Source: an uncultured Gammaproteobacteria bacterium
Lineage (GTDB): Bacteria > Pseudomonadota > Gammaproteobacteria > PS1 > Pseudothioglobaceae
Reading direction: 5' to 3'
DNA: 48,822 bases
Assembly (NCBI GenBank): GCA_913054335.1
Contig: CAJXHL010000004.1
Location: forward strand, 1 to 48,822
Shown: piece by piece, positions 1 through 12,220 of the stretch
Numbering within the stretch: the stretch's first letter is position 1
Layout of the letters: every line of letters begins with the position of its first letter
Notes under the pieces: generated by a model
What the model was told of the DNA's origin: nothing
The model's database searches: none
What the model saw: the letters and a program-made list of their open reading frames with translations, nothing else
Program-made: the position numbers and the translations under genes

Positions 1-2
1 CA

Positions 3-97
3 AGAGCAACACCTTCAATAGCATTTGTTGAAGCTGTAGTTATATAGTCAAAAGCTTTGAAAATGTTGACTCACTATTTGATGACTTAGATAGTTAA
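3..97 (+). pseudogene. C-terminal remnant of a DinJ/RelB-like antitoxin, apparently frameshifted, running off the left edge
   Basis: Positions 50-97 translate to KSFENVDSLFDDLDS*, a typical RelB/DinJ tail. Its stop overlaps the next ATG (TAATG at 95-99). The plausible upstream segment (TPSIAFVEA) is in a different frame, with an in-frame TGA at 29-31. Confidence 0.5.
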
Positions 98-368
98 TGT
101 ATCAAATATTTAGAACGGCTGGTTTTAAGAAAGATTATAAAAAACTATCAAATATTGACAAAGAGTTGTTGAGAGAAGTTGTTACAACTCTTGCCAATGG
201 AGATCGTCTCGATTTTAGATACAAAGACCATAAGTTAATCGGTAATTTTGTTAATTGTCGAGAATGCACATCAAGTCAGATTTACTATTAATCTATAGAA
301 TAGAAAGCAATGTTTTAGAATTGGCGTTGGTACGAGTGGGTAGTCATTCCAAGTTATTTAAAAAGTAA
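97..368 (+). pseudogene. YafQ/RelE-family mRNA interferase toxin, frameshifted
   Basis: ORF 97-291 gives MYQIFRTAGFKKDYKKL...YKDHKLIGNFVNCREC. A -1 shift near 265-269 restores HIKSDLLLIYRIESNVLELALVRVGSHSKLFKK*, ending at 368. This is the canonical YafQ C-terminus. Confidence 0.75.
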
Positions 369-389
369 ACAATAAATACTCTAAATCGG

Positions 390-632
390 TTGATTATGAA
401 AACAATAAAAGTCCGCTTGGGTGATGATACTTACCAAGCCATCAAACTGGCAGCGAACGGTAATAAATGCCATATTTCCAATTTTATTGAGTTTGCAACC
501 ATGCAATATCTGACTTCAGAGCAGTATGTTGATGGAGAGAAAATGGCAGAGATACTCAGAGATAAGGAGTTGGTTGCCAATCTCAAAAAGGGGTTGAAAG
601 ATATAGAAGATGGAGATTACAGCATTGTTTAA
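390..632 (+). CDS. Ribbon-helix-helix (CopG-like) antitoxin-type protein, no toxin adjacent
   Basis: 80 aa; MKTIKVRLGDDTYQAIKLAA... with acidic C-tail LKKGLKDIEDGDYSIV. Confidence 0.6.
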   Translation: MIMKTIKVRLGDDTYQAIKLAANGNKCHISNFIEFATMQYLTSEQYVDGEKMAEILRDKELVANLKKGLKDIEDGDYSIV

Positions 633-636
633 TTAA

Positions 637-3648
<3,012 letters not shown>

Positions 3649-3669
3649 GAGACCTATGTAGCGGCTTAA

Positions 3670-4137
3670 TTAGTGCTTAAGTTTGACCAGCAAAAAATGA
3701 ACAATTGGCCAGAGGATAGCGCCCGTTATTGGCGCAAGGAAGATGAGGTAACTAAAGTCAAAGCCTTGAATCATCAAGTGAACACCAATCGTGATTAATA
3801 AATAAATCAACGAGGCGACAAAAACATAGACTTGTTGGGTGCTGAGGTTGGATACGTAAAACGATTTCTTTACATGGATAATAAAGACAGTGCTACCAAT
3901 AAGAGCTAAGGCATTTTGACCAAATACATTGCCGTGTAATAAGTCAAGCAATAAACCTAATAATAGAGCGAAGCTATAAACTGCTTTGGTTTCAACGTAG
4001 ATTAACCAGTAGATAAAAAATATCAGCACCCAATATGGCGCGGCACTCTGAATCATTTCGGGCAAAGAAATGACACTCAACAATGCAGAAATTAATGTTA
4101 GTTTAAATAGTAATATGAGTGGGCTCTGTCTGATCAT
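3670..4137 (-). CDS. mreD: Rod shape-determining protein MreD
   Basis: 155 aa multi-TM protein between mreC and mrdA. Confidence 0.88.
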   Translation of the reverse strand: MIRQSPLILLFKLTLISALLSVISLPEMIQSAAPYWVLIFFIYWLIYVETKAVYSFALLLGLLLDLLHGNVFGQNALALIGSTVFIIHVKKSFYVSNLSTQQVYVFVASLIYLLITIGVHLMIQGFDFSYLIFLAPITGAILWPIVHFLLVKLKH

Positions 4138-4934
4138 AAAGGCTCCGAGACAACAAGCACAAATTCTAATTCATTCATATTTTCAAATGGCTTTAGCTTT
4201 ATCAATAGGAATGCTTCGTCTTGTGGCGCACTTACCTCAATAACCTCACCGACAGGGTAACCCGCTGGATACGACCCTCCAATACTACTGGTGACAAAAG
4301 TATCGCCCAATTTAACATCGGCATCAAACGGCATAAATTCTATCTTCATGTCGCCCTTACTTGAGGCCATACCCTTGGTGATACCTCGACCGCCATTACG
4401 GACATTTTTCACAGGAATGTGTTGAGTGGGATCGGTTGCTAATTGAACCGTGGCATAAAATGGTGTTGATTGGATAATTTGACCAACAACTCCGTTTGCG
4501 CCGACTACAATTTGTGATGCTAGGATATTGTCATTACTACCCTTGTTAATCACCAGCTGTTTTTTCAATCGAGACTGTGAGATAGACTTAATCCGAGCTA
4601 ATTTGACAGCATTCTCCGGCAAGGAGTAACTGGCGTCAATAAGTCGACTGATTTTTTGATTTTCTAAAACAAGATTGTTAAAGATTTGCAGCTTTGCTTT
4701 GAGTTCAAACAATTCATTGGTGAGCTGTTCATTCTCGCTGATGAGCTGCTCGATATTGCTACCTTTATCGCTTACCCAATTCATCATTTCACTGGGCAGG
4801 TCTACCAAAAAATAAACAGGCGACAATAGAGCAGTGCTATTGCGTTTTAGATTGTCTAAATATGAAAAACGAGCATCCAGTACAATTAGAATAATTGCAA
4901 TTAAAGCTGAAACAAGGGGTTTTAGTAGTCGCAT
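4134..4934 (-). CDS. mreC: Rod shape-determining protein MreC
   Basis: 266 aa; N-terminal TM, coiled coil, VVGANGVVGQI and TSSIGGSYPAGYPVGEV motifs; 4-nt overlap with mreD. Confidence 0.94.
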   Translation of the reverse strand: MRLLKPLVSALIAIILIVLDARFSYLDNLKRNSTALLSPVYFLVDLPSEMMNWVSDKGSNIEQLISENEQLTNELFELKAKLQIFNNLVLENQKISRLIDASYSLPENAVKLARIKSISQSRLKKQLVINKGSNDNILASQIVVGANGVVGQIIQSTPFYATVQLATDPTQHIPVKNVRNGGRGITKGMASSKGDMKIEFMPFDADVKLGDTFVTSSIGGSYPAGYPVGEVIEVSAPQDEAFLLIKLKPFENMNELEFVLVVSEPL

Positions 4935-4949
4935 AATGAGTCTGATCGA

Positions 4950-5981
4950 CTACTCTGCGGCTAAAAATCCCATGTTGTGTTCGTTGATCATATCGAGTGC
5001 CATGCCACCACCACGAGCAACACAAGTCAGTGGATCGTCAGCGATAGTGACCGGCAGGTTAGTCTCGCTATTAATCAATTTGTCAATACCTTCTAACAAT
5101 GCTCCACCACCAGTAACGACCAAGCCGTTTTGAGCAATATCTGAAGACAATTCAGGGGGTGTTTGTTCGAGCGCTGTACGCAGGGAGTTAATAATCATTC
5201 CTAAGGGCTCAGTCAGTGCTTCTAATATTTCAGCATTGGTCACTTCAAAACTCACAGGAATGCCTTTGGCAACATCACGACCTCTGAATTCAATTTTCTT
5301 TACTACTTTAGACGGGAAGGCAGAACCAACCTCTTCTTTGATTTGTTCAGCAGTTGCTTCACCAATAATAATGCCGTGAACGCGTCTAACGAATTTAACA
5401 ATGGTGTCATCGAAAACATCACCACCGATTCTGATGGAATCAGAATAAACGATGCCGTTTAAAGACATAATTGCAATTTCAGTGGTACCACCACCCACAT
5501 CAATCACCATTGCGCCTGAAGGCATGTCAATTGCCATGCCGGCACCAAGAGCGGCCGCCATTGGCTCTTCAATTAGGTAAACATCGCGCGCGCCAGCGCC
5601 AACAGCGCTTTCTTTAATGGCACGACGCTCTACTTGAGTAGCGCTACAGGGCACACAAATGAGTACTTTGGGGCTTGGCGAGAAAAAACCCGATCTGAGT
5701 ACTTTTCGCATAAAGTGCTGCAACATTTTTTCTGTCACCTTGAAATCAGCAATCACGCCGTCTTTCATTGGTCTAATGGCCTCAATAGCGCCAGGGGTTC
5801 TACCCAGCATGTTTTTTGCATCTTGACCGACTGCAATAACTTGTGATTCCATTGCACCTTTTTCGTGTCTAAGGGCGACAACCGAGGGCTCGTTTAAGAC
5901 GATTTTTCCGTCCATATAGATAAGCGTATTTGCAGTACCTAAGTCGATAGAAAGATTTTGGCCTTTAAAGAAGTTAAACAT
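4950..5981 (-). CDS. mreB: Rod shape-determining protein MreB (actin-like)
   Basis: 343 aa; [45 protein letters not shown]. Confidence 0.98.
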   Translation of the reverse strand: MFNFFKGQNLSIDLGTANTLIYMDGKIVLNEPSVVALRHEKGAMESQVIAVGQDAKNMLGRTPGAIEAIRPMKDGVIADFKVTEKMLQHFMRKVLRSGFFSPSPKVLICVPCSATQVERRAIKESAVGAGARDVYLIEEPMAAALGAGMAIDMPSGAMVIDVGGGTTEIAIMSLNGIVYSDSIRIGGDVFDDTIVKFVRRVHGIIIGEATAEQIKEEVGSAFPSKVVKKIEFRGRDVAKGIPVSFEVTNAEILEALTEPLGMIINSLRTALEQTPPELSSDIAQNGLVVTGGGALLEGIDKLINSETNLPVTIADDPLTCVARGGGMALDMINEHNMGFLAAE

Positions 5982-6073
5982 ATAGAAATTCCCTGCTAGA
6001 TATTGATAAAATGTTCAGAAGGAACAATATAACCTGCTGGGACTAAATAGACAATAGAGAAGGCTAAATAAAT

Positions 6074-7570
6074 ATGAAAATAAAGCAAAACCACCTGATA
6101 GAGAGCATTTTTTCTGCACTCCAGTACATATCTTATTATCACTCGCCGGATTTTATTCGAGCGATGGTAGAGGCCTACGAAAAAGAGAGCAATGTCGGCG
6201 CTAAAAATGCCATCGGCCAAATTCTAATAAATTCAAAAATGTGTGCTTTTGGCAAGCGACCTCTTTGCCAAGATACAGGCATTGTCAATATCTTTTTAGA
6301 AGTAGGGATGGATGTTCAATGGGATGCCGATCTTTCGGTTGATGAAATGATTAACGAAGGCGTTAGACAAGCTTACACGCACCCCGACAATCCATTGAGG
6401 GCCTCTATAGTAAGCGATCCTTTATTTGCCAGAAAGAACACCAAAGACAATACCCCGGCGGTCATTCATACCAAGATAGTGAAGGGCGATAAGTTGGATG
6501 TGATTGTTGCGGCAAAAGGTTGTGGCTCTGAGAACAAAGCCAAGTTTACCGTACTTAATCCGGGTGAGAATTTAAGCGATTGGATTCTAAAAACGATTCC
6601 GACAATGGGTGCTGGCTGGTGTCCGCCAGGCATATTGGGGATTGGTGTTGGTGGTACGCCTGAGAAGGCGATGTTGATGGCAAAAGAGTCGTTGATGGAT
6701 CCTGTTGATATTAATGAAGTCAGAGTCAAAGCCAATCCGAGTGAGATTGAAAAACTAAGACTTGATCTTTTTGATAAGGTAAACAACTTGGGTATTGGTG
6801 CTCAAGGTCTGGGCGGTTTAACAACAGTATTGGATGTCAAAATAAAAGATTATCCAACACATGCTGCTTCTCAACCGGTTGCTATTATTCCGAACTGTGC
6901 AGCCACAAGACACGTGCATTTCACTCTTGATGGTTCAGGTGTGGCGCAATTGCCGCCGGTCGATTATGATGTTTATCCTGATTTAGAAATGGATTATTCT
7001 CAATACAGAAAAGTTGATTTGTCTGAGCTTACTCGTGAGCAAATGCAAGATTGGAATATTGGCGATACCTTGCTACTCAGCGGCACTATCATTACTGGAC
7101 GAGATGCGGCGCACGGGCGGCTCAAAAAGATGATAGAGTCTGGCGAGGGCTTACCGAAAGGTGTTGATTTTGATAATAAGTTTATTTATTACGTTGGCCC
7201 AGTAGATGCTGTTGGTGAAGAGGTAATCGGTCCAGCAGGCCCTACAACGGCAACTCGAATGGATAAGTTCACCGATATGATGTTGGAAAATACTGGCATT
7301 CTCGGTATGATCGGCAAGGCGGAGCGCGGCCCGAAAACAGCCGAAAGCATTAAAAAACATCGGGCAAGTTATTTAATTGCTGTAGGTGGTGCAGCCTACC
7401 TTATTTCTAAGTCCATTAAAAAAGCCAAAGTTTTGGCTTTTGAGGAAATGGGAATGGAGGCTATGTATGAGTTTGAGGTAAAAGACATGCCTGTTGCTGT
7501 TGCTGTTGATACTCGGGGTAATAACATTCATAAAATTTTTAGTCAAATACCGATTACTGAGATCAAGTAA
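6074..7570 (+). CDS. Fumarate hydratase, class I
   Basis: 498 aa; RPLCQDTGIVNIF, AAKGCGSENK, GGTPEKAMLMAKESL, GPTTATRMDKFT; alpha and beta domains fused. Confidence 0.94.
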   Translation: MKIKQNHLIESIFSALQYISYYHSPDFIRAMVEAYEKESNVGAKNAIGQILINSKMCAFGKRPLCQDTGIVNIFLEVGMDVQWDADLSVDEMINEGVRQAYTHPDNPLRASIVSDPLFARKNTKDNTPAVIHTKIVKGDKLDVIVAAKGCGSENKAKFTVLNPGENLSDWILKTIPTMGAGWCPPGILGIGVGGTPEKAMLMAKESLMDPVDINEVRVKANPSEIEKLRLDLFDKVNNLGIGAQGLGGLTTVLDVKIKDYPTHAASQPVAIIPNCAATRHVHFTLDGSGVAQLPPVDYDVYPDLEMDYSQYRKVDLSELTREQMQDWNIGDTLLLSGTIITGRDAAHGRLKKMIESGEGLPKGVDFDNKFIYYVGPVDAVGEEVIGPAGPTTATRMDKFTDMMLENTGILGMIGKAERGPKTAESIKKHRASYLIAVGGAAYLISKSIKKAKVLAFEEMGMEAMYEFEVKDMPVAVAVDTRGNNIHKIFSQIPITEIK

Positions 7571-7869
7571 TGTATGTTGTGATTTTCACCGCCAAATTAA
7601 AACAGCTTGACGAGTGTTACTATGAGACGGCTGCCAAACTTAAAGAGGTGGCTTTTGATCAATACAATTGTATCAAATTTACTTCATGCACCGAAGGCGA
7701 TTTGGAGATAAGCGCCTCCTGTTGGCATTCTTTAGAAGACGTAAAAAATTGGAAGCAACATACTGAACATCTTCAGGCGCAAGCAAAAGGCAAACAGGAA
7801 TGGTACGAGTCTTACGAAGTGCAAGTAACTGAAGTTTTGCGAGAGTATCAGCACTCAAATCTTAAATGA
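7570..7869 (+). CDS. Antibiotic biosynthesis monooxygenase (ABM) domain protein
   Basis: 99 aa; MYVVIFTAKLKQLDECYYETAAKLKEVA...WKQHTEHLQAQAKGK pattern; directly abuts the fumarase. Confidence 0.75.
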   Translation: MYVVIFTAKLKQLDECYYETAAKLKEVAFDQYNCIKFTSCTEGDLEISASCWHSLEDVKNWKQHTEHLQAQAKGKQEWYESYEVQVTEVLREYQHSNLK

Positions 7870-7889
7870 TCTATGCAAAGGTCTCAGCG

Positions 7890-7895
7890 TATAAT
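7890..7895 (+). promoter_or_regulatory. -10 box of rnpB
   Basis: TATAAT 7 nt upstream of the predicted 5' end of RNase P RNA at 7903; -35 weak. Confidence 0.55.
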
Positions 7896-7902
7896 TCGCG
7901 CT

Positions 7903-8248
7903 GAAGTTGATCGGATAGTCGCTGGTGGCGTTTGCTATCAGAGGAAAGTCCGGGCTCCCTAGAGCAAAGTGCTAGTTAACGGCTAGGCGCAGTGATGCGA
8001 CGGAAAGTGCAGCAGAAAAGAAACCGCCTACTTGTAGGTAAGGGTGAAATGGTGCGGTAAGAGCGCACCGCGCACTTGGTGACAAGTGTGGCAGGGTAAA
8101 CCCCACTTGGAGCAAGCTCAAATAGGAAGGCATTGGCGTGGCTCGCGTTGTCTTCGGGTAGAGTGCTAAAGGTGCTTGGTGACAAGTACCGTAGATGAAT
8201 GACTATCTTGATTTCGGTCAGACAGAACCCGGCTTATAGATCAACTTC
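7903..8248 (+). ncRNA. rnpB: RNase P RNA, bacterial type A
   Basis: Terminal P1 helix GAAGTTGATC (7903-7912) pairs with GATCAACTTC (8239-8248). Conserved GAGGAAAGTCCGGGCTCC, AGGGTGAAA, GTAAACCCCAC and AGATGAATGACTA...ACAGAACCCGGCTTA segments present. Confidence 0.97.
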
Positions 8249-8314
8249 ACTTATTAAAACATGAGCTATAATTAGCACTTTAAATGCGTTAGATAATTTT
8301 TGTGGAGTGTAGAA

Positions 8315-8644
8315 ATGAGCTATATTTATTTAGCATTGGCCGTTGTTGCCGAGGTAATTGGCACCAGCCTCCTAAAGTCAACAGATGAGTTTACCAAGCT
8401 TACCCCTACCGCCGTTGTGGTTGTATGTTATATTGTTGCGATGTGGTTATTGACTCTGGTCCTCAGGGAGATGGCAGTTGGTATTGTGTATGCGATATGG
8501 TCTGGCTTGGGCATTGTTTTAGTTACTGCTGTAGCCGCTGTTTACTACAAGGAAATTCCGGATTTAGCAGCCATTATTGGTATGGTTTTAATTGTTTCTG
8601 GGATTGTGGTTATGCATTTGTTTTCAGGTTCGATGCAGCATTAG
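8315..8644 (+). CDS. Small multidrug resistance (EmrE/QacE family) transporter
   Basis: MSYIYLALAVVAEVIGTSLLKSTDEFTKL...YAIWSGLGIVL...AAIIGMVLIVSGI; conserved membrane-embedded Glu in AEV. ATG at 8315 preferred over the ORF-track start. Confidence 0.92.
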   Translation: MSYIYLALAVVAEVIGTSLLKSTDEFTKLTPTAVVVVCYIVAMWLLTLVLREMAVGIVYAIWSGLGIVLVTAVAAVYYKEIPDLAAIIGMVLIVSGIVVMHLFSGSMQH

Positions 8645-8819
8645 GCGCACTTCTCCTCTTTGGTAGACGTCATTGATTTGAAAAAAACTTCTGAATATGT
8701 AGTAAATTAGTCTATTTATCAGAAGGAATTTTTGACTTTTTGACTTGTTATTGAATTTTTTTCTATTATTTAACTAACAATATTAACTATTAATCTATTT
8801 TTTGGGTGATAATAAGAAC

Positions 8820-9311
8820 ATGTTCAAATTAGATGAAAGAGACATTCAAATTCTTGCTATCCTTCAGGAGGAGGGCAGAATCACTAAAACAGCCCTGGCT
8901 GAACGTCTAAGTTTATCCTTAACACCTTCATGGGATCGTTTGCAGCGCCTTGAAGAAGCTGGCATTATTGATGGTTATAGCTCGCGACTTTCACCCAAAT
9001 TTATGAAAAACTTCCATTTGGTGATTACTGAAGTTGAATTAGAAAGCCACAAAGAAGGTGAGTTTGAGCGTTTTGAACAAGCCATTACCAGTTTTGATGA
9101 AGTACAATCTTGCTGGTCTGTTGGTGGTGGTTTGGATTATATTTTGCGCGTTTTGGTAGAAGATGTTTCAGGTTATCAGGCATTTATCAATAAGGTCTTA
9201 AAGGCTGACATTGGCCTTCGTCGTTATTTTAGTTACGCCGTAATCGATAGCATTAAAGATGATAATACCGTGCCAGACAGTCTCATTCGTAATTCCTCTG
9301 TAGCTAAGTAA
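8820..9311 (+). CDS. Lrp/AsnC family transcriptional regulator
   Basis: MFKLDERDIQILAILQEEGRITKTALAERLSLSLTPSWDRLQRLEEAGII (AsnC HTH) plus a RAM domain (CWSVGGGLDYILRVLVEDVSGYQAFINKVL). Confidence 0.92.
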   Translation: MFKLDERDIQILAILQEEGRITKTALAERLSLSLTPSWDRLQRLEEAGIIDGYSSRLSPKFMKNFHLVITEVELESHKEGEFERFEQAITSFDEVQSCWSVGGGLDYILRVLVEDVSGYQAFINKVLKADIGLRRYFSYAVIDSIKDDNTVPDSLIRNSSVAK

Positions 9312-9344
9312 TTCACTCCGCTCAGCTCGTTTCTATTTTTATTG

Positions 9345-10148
9345 TTATTTCATTCGCCCAAGTACGGCACGATCGATACCATTATTATCTTGAAAGCCTC
9401 TGACATCAGAAAATGATTGTCGCATCAATCGCATAATTTCCGTTTGTTGATTAAAGCCATGCTCCAGCAAAAGGTATCCACCTGAGTTTAACTGCCTTGG
9501 TGCTTGCTCGATAATAATGCGAATGTCTTCAAGCCCATCAGCACCTGAGATTAGCGCTTCAATCGGTTCAAATTGAAGATCTGCTAGATGCGGATCATTG
9601 GTTTGTACATAAGGTGGATTGCTTATAATCAAATCATAGCATTGATTGGGCACAGCCTCAAACCAACTGCCATGTCTAAATTCAATGTTTGTTTTTGTGG
9701 TGTTGGCGTTATGTGTTGCAACCTTAAGTGCGGCTTTAGATTGGTCGGCTGCGCTGACTTTCCAACTGCTGCATTTATCTGCCAAAGTGATGGCGATAAC
9801 GCCACTACCAGTGCCTAAATCCAGCACCTTAATTGACTCACTTGAGTCGAACAATCCAAGTGCAATATCAATCAAGATCTCTGTTTCTGGTCTTGGAATT
9901 AAAGTGTCAGTTGTTACCTTGAAATCCAAGTGATAAAAACCTTTTGTTCCTGACAAGTAGGCAAAAGGCTCACCACTTTCTCTCTTTTGGATTAGCAAGT
10001 CAAGTTTTGCTAACTCACCCTCGCTAATCTTGTGATTTGGATTGGCGCACAAGGAGGGTTTTGAAAAATCTAGTGCTAAGCAAAGTAGTTCTTCGATGTC
10101 AATAATATCGCTACGAAGAAAGTCTTGAATTGTTTTTGCCCTAGACAT
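9345..10148 (-). CDS. prmC: Peptide chain release factor N5-glutamine methyltransferase
   Basis: 267 aa; LIPRPETEILID, VLDLGTGSGVIAITLA, DLIISNPPYV. Confidence 0.96.
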   Translation of the reverse strand: MSRAKTIQDFLRSDIIDIEELLCLALDFSKPSLCANPNHKISEGELAKLDLLIQKRESGEPFAYLSGTKGFYHLDFKVTTDTLIPRPETEILIDIALGLFDSSESIKVLDLGTGSGVIAITLADKCSSWKVSAADQSKAALKVATHNANTTKTNIEFRHGSWFEAVPNQCYDLIISNPPYVQTNDPHLADLQFEPIEALISGADGLEDIRIIIEQAPRQLNSGGYLLLEHGFNQQTEIMRLMRQSFSDVRGFQDNNGIDRAVLGRMK

Positions 10149-10172
10149 GAAATGTCACGTAAGGCGTCATTA

Positions 10173-10856
10173 TTAAGCCTGAGCCTTGGCAGCCACATGC
10201 GCGATAGGAGCAGCTTGCGCTGTTTTTTGCTTTGAATCTATTAAGTTTTTAAACGCAACAATTAAACCAAGGCCGATAAATGCACCTGGTGGCAGTAGAG
10301 CAATTAAGCTGCCTTGATAATCGCTAAAAAATGTTATGGTTAGAGAGGTTCCAAACTCTCCAAATAATAAGTCTGCTTGATCAAATAGCGTGCCGTTACC
10401 TAAGATTTCTCTCATTGCACCGAGTAGCACGAGCACAGCAGTAAAGCCAATACCCATCATCAAACCGTCAACGATGGATTTATCCCAGCTATTTTTTGAG
10501 GCGAACGCTTCGGCGCGGCCTAAAATTGCACAATTGGTCACAATTAGCGGCACAAAAATACCAAGGATTAAATACATGTCATAGAAAAACGACTGCATGA
10601 TAAGATCAACAATCGTAACAAACGAGGCGATCAGCAATACAAAAATAGGAATTCTGACCTCTTTGCGAATGTAGTTGCGGAATAGCGACACCGTGACATT
10701 AGACGCTATCAAAACAAAGGTTGTTGCTAAACCTAGGCTAATGGCATTAACCACATTGTTGGTTACCGCTAATAATGGACATAACCCCAACAAAGCAACT
10801 AAGGCTTGATTGTTGTTCCAAAGACCGTTACGCGTTATTTTTAAGTAATCTTGCAT
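10173..10856 (-). CDS. rsxE: Electron transport complex subunit RnfE/RsxE
   Basis: 227 aa; [92 protein letters not shown]. Confidence 0.95.
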   Translation of the reverse strand: MQDYLKITRNGLWNNNQALVALLGLCPLLAVTNNVVNAISLGLATTFVLIASNVTVSLFRNYIRKEVRIPIFVLLIASFVTIVDLIMQSFFYDMYLILGIFVPLIVTNCAILGRAEAFASKNSWDKSIVDGLMMGIGFTAVLVLLGAMREILGNGTLFDQADLLFGEFGTSLTITFFSDYQGSLIALLPPGAFIGLGLIVAFKNLIDSKQKTAQAAPIAHVAAKAQA

Positions 10857-10879
10857 ATGGGCTATTATATCAATAAGCT

Positions 10880-10994
10880 TAGCCGAAAAATCTTCTTGGA
10901 GTTCTTATGGCAATAATTTCCAATATTTTTACTGAGTGAACTAAAAATACATAAGTTTTATCACCTAAATAGGCGTAAAAATAGAATTTTTTAT
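10880..10994 (+). repeat. Copy A of an imperfect ~110 bp direct repeat flanking the 11027-14145 operon
   Basis: TAGCCGAAAAATCTT...AATTTCCAATATTT...GAGT...AAGTTTTAT..C..TAAATAGG...TTTTTTATT; matches copy B at 14146-14255 in the same order. Confidence 0.5.
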
Positions 10995-11026
10995 TAGGTA
11001 AGGCTATCCTGCGATAGGGTTAAAGT

Positions 11027-12220
11027 ATGAATACTGTATTTGAAAGCGCAATAATTAAGCACACATCGGGTAAGCCGAACTCCTTTAAGGCAGCAATGAA
11101 GGTTTTACCAGCCGAAGGGTTTGCATCAGCAATTGAAGAAATATCCCAATGGCAAGGGTATGAGCCCACGCCTTTGTTTAGTCTAAAAAACATCTCCTCG
11201 AATCTATCCCTTAGTGAAGTGCTGTACAAGGATGAAGGTCCGCGATTTGGCTTGGGGAGTTTTAAGGCGCTCGGTGGCTCTTATGCTGCACTTAAGGTTC
11301 TACAGCGCGAGGTATCCAAAGTATTGAATGACAAGGTTTCTCTTAAAGATATACGAAATGGCAAATACAACGTTGAGGCTTCAAAAATTACCCTGGTTTC
11401 AGCAACTGATGGCAATCATGGTCGATCACTAGCTTGGGGTTGTCAGCGTTTTGGTGCGCCTTGCAAAATCTATATTCACGCAGAGGTCAGTGAAGGACGA
11501 GCAACCGCTATGCGCGATTTAGGTGCAGAGGTGGTTCGCATAGATGGCGACTATGACGACTCGGTAGACCTTGCTCGAAGCGAGGCTGAAGAAAATAATT
11601 GGTTTGTTGTTTCCGATACTTCTTGGCCTGGCTATTACGAGCCCCCTCGGGACGTCATGTTGGGCTACGGTGTGATGATGCATGAGATAAATGAATCGAT
11701 AACTGAGCCTCCAAGCCATGTTTTTATTCAAGCTGGTTGTGGTGGTTTTGCGGGTTCGGTATGTGCATCTATCAGACAAGTTTGGAGTGCTCAGATGCCT
11801 AGAATTGTGATTGTAGAGCCCGATCTTGCCAACTGCCTCTTTGAGAGTTCTAAGGCAAATAAAGCACTGTTTGTCAAAATCAACGAAGAAAGTATCATGG
11901 CCGGTTTGTCTTGTGGCGAGGCATCAGCATTTGCATGGGATATCATCGCAGAAGAGGCGAGTGATTTTGTTACCATTCCTGAAAATGTTGTTGCCCCAAC
12001 TGTAAGGCTATTGGCCAAGTCGCAGAGTAATGATCCCGTGATTGAGGCGGGCGAAAGCGCAGTGGCAGGACTTGCAGCGCTTATCTGTGCTGCCAAACAG
12101 CCTAGTTTAAGAGCGACTCTTGGTCTGAATGAATCATCTCGCGTTTTATTATTTGGCTCAGAAGGGGTAACGGACCAAGCAATATTTGATGAGATTATGA
12201 CAGGGGATACTTATGGTTAA
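11027..12220 (+). CDS. Diaminopropionate ammonia-lyase family PLP enzyme
   Basis: 397 aa; YEPTPLFSL, KDEGPRFGLGSFKALGGSYAA (PLP lysine motif), SATDGNHGRSLAWGCQRFG, IQAGCGGFAGSV. Confidence 0.9.
   Translation: MNTVFESAIIKHTSGKPNSFKAAMKVLPAEGFASAIEEISQWQGYEPTPLFSLKNISSNLSLSEVLYKDEGPRFGLGSFKALGGSYAALKVLQREVSKVLNDKVSLKDIRNGKYNVEASKITLVSATDGNHGRSLAWGCQRFGAPCKIYIHAEVSEGRATAMRDLGAEVVRIDGDYDDSVDLARSEAEENNWFVVSDTSWPGYYEPPRDVMLGYGVMMHEINESITEPPSHVFIQAGCGGFAGSVCASIRQVWSAQMPRIVIVEPDLANCLFESSKANKALFVKINEESIMAGLSCGEASAFAWDIIAEEASDFVTIPENVVAPTVRLLAKSQSNDPVIEAGESAVAGLAALICAAKQPSLRATLGLNESSRVLLFGSEGVTDQAIFDEIMTGDTYG

Noticed and set aside
7976-8185. 69-aa minus-strand ORF
   Set aside because: Lies inside the RNase P RNA gene; chance ORF.
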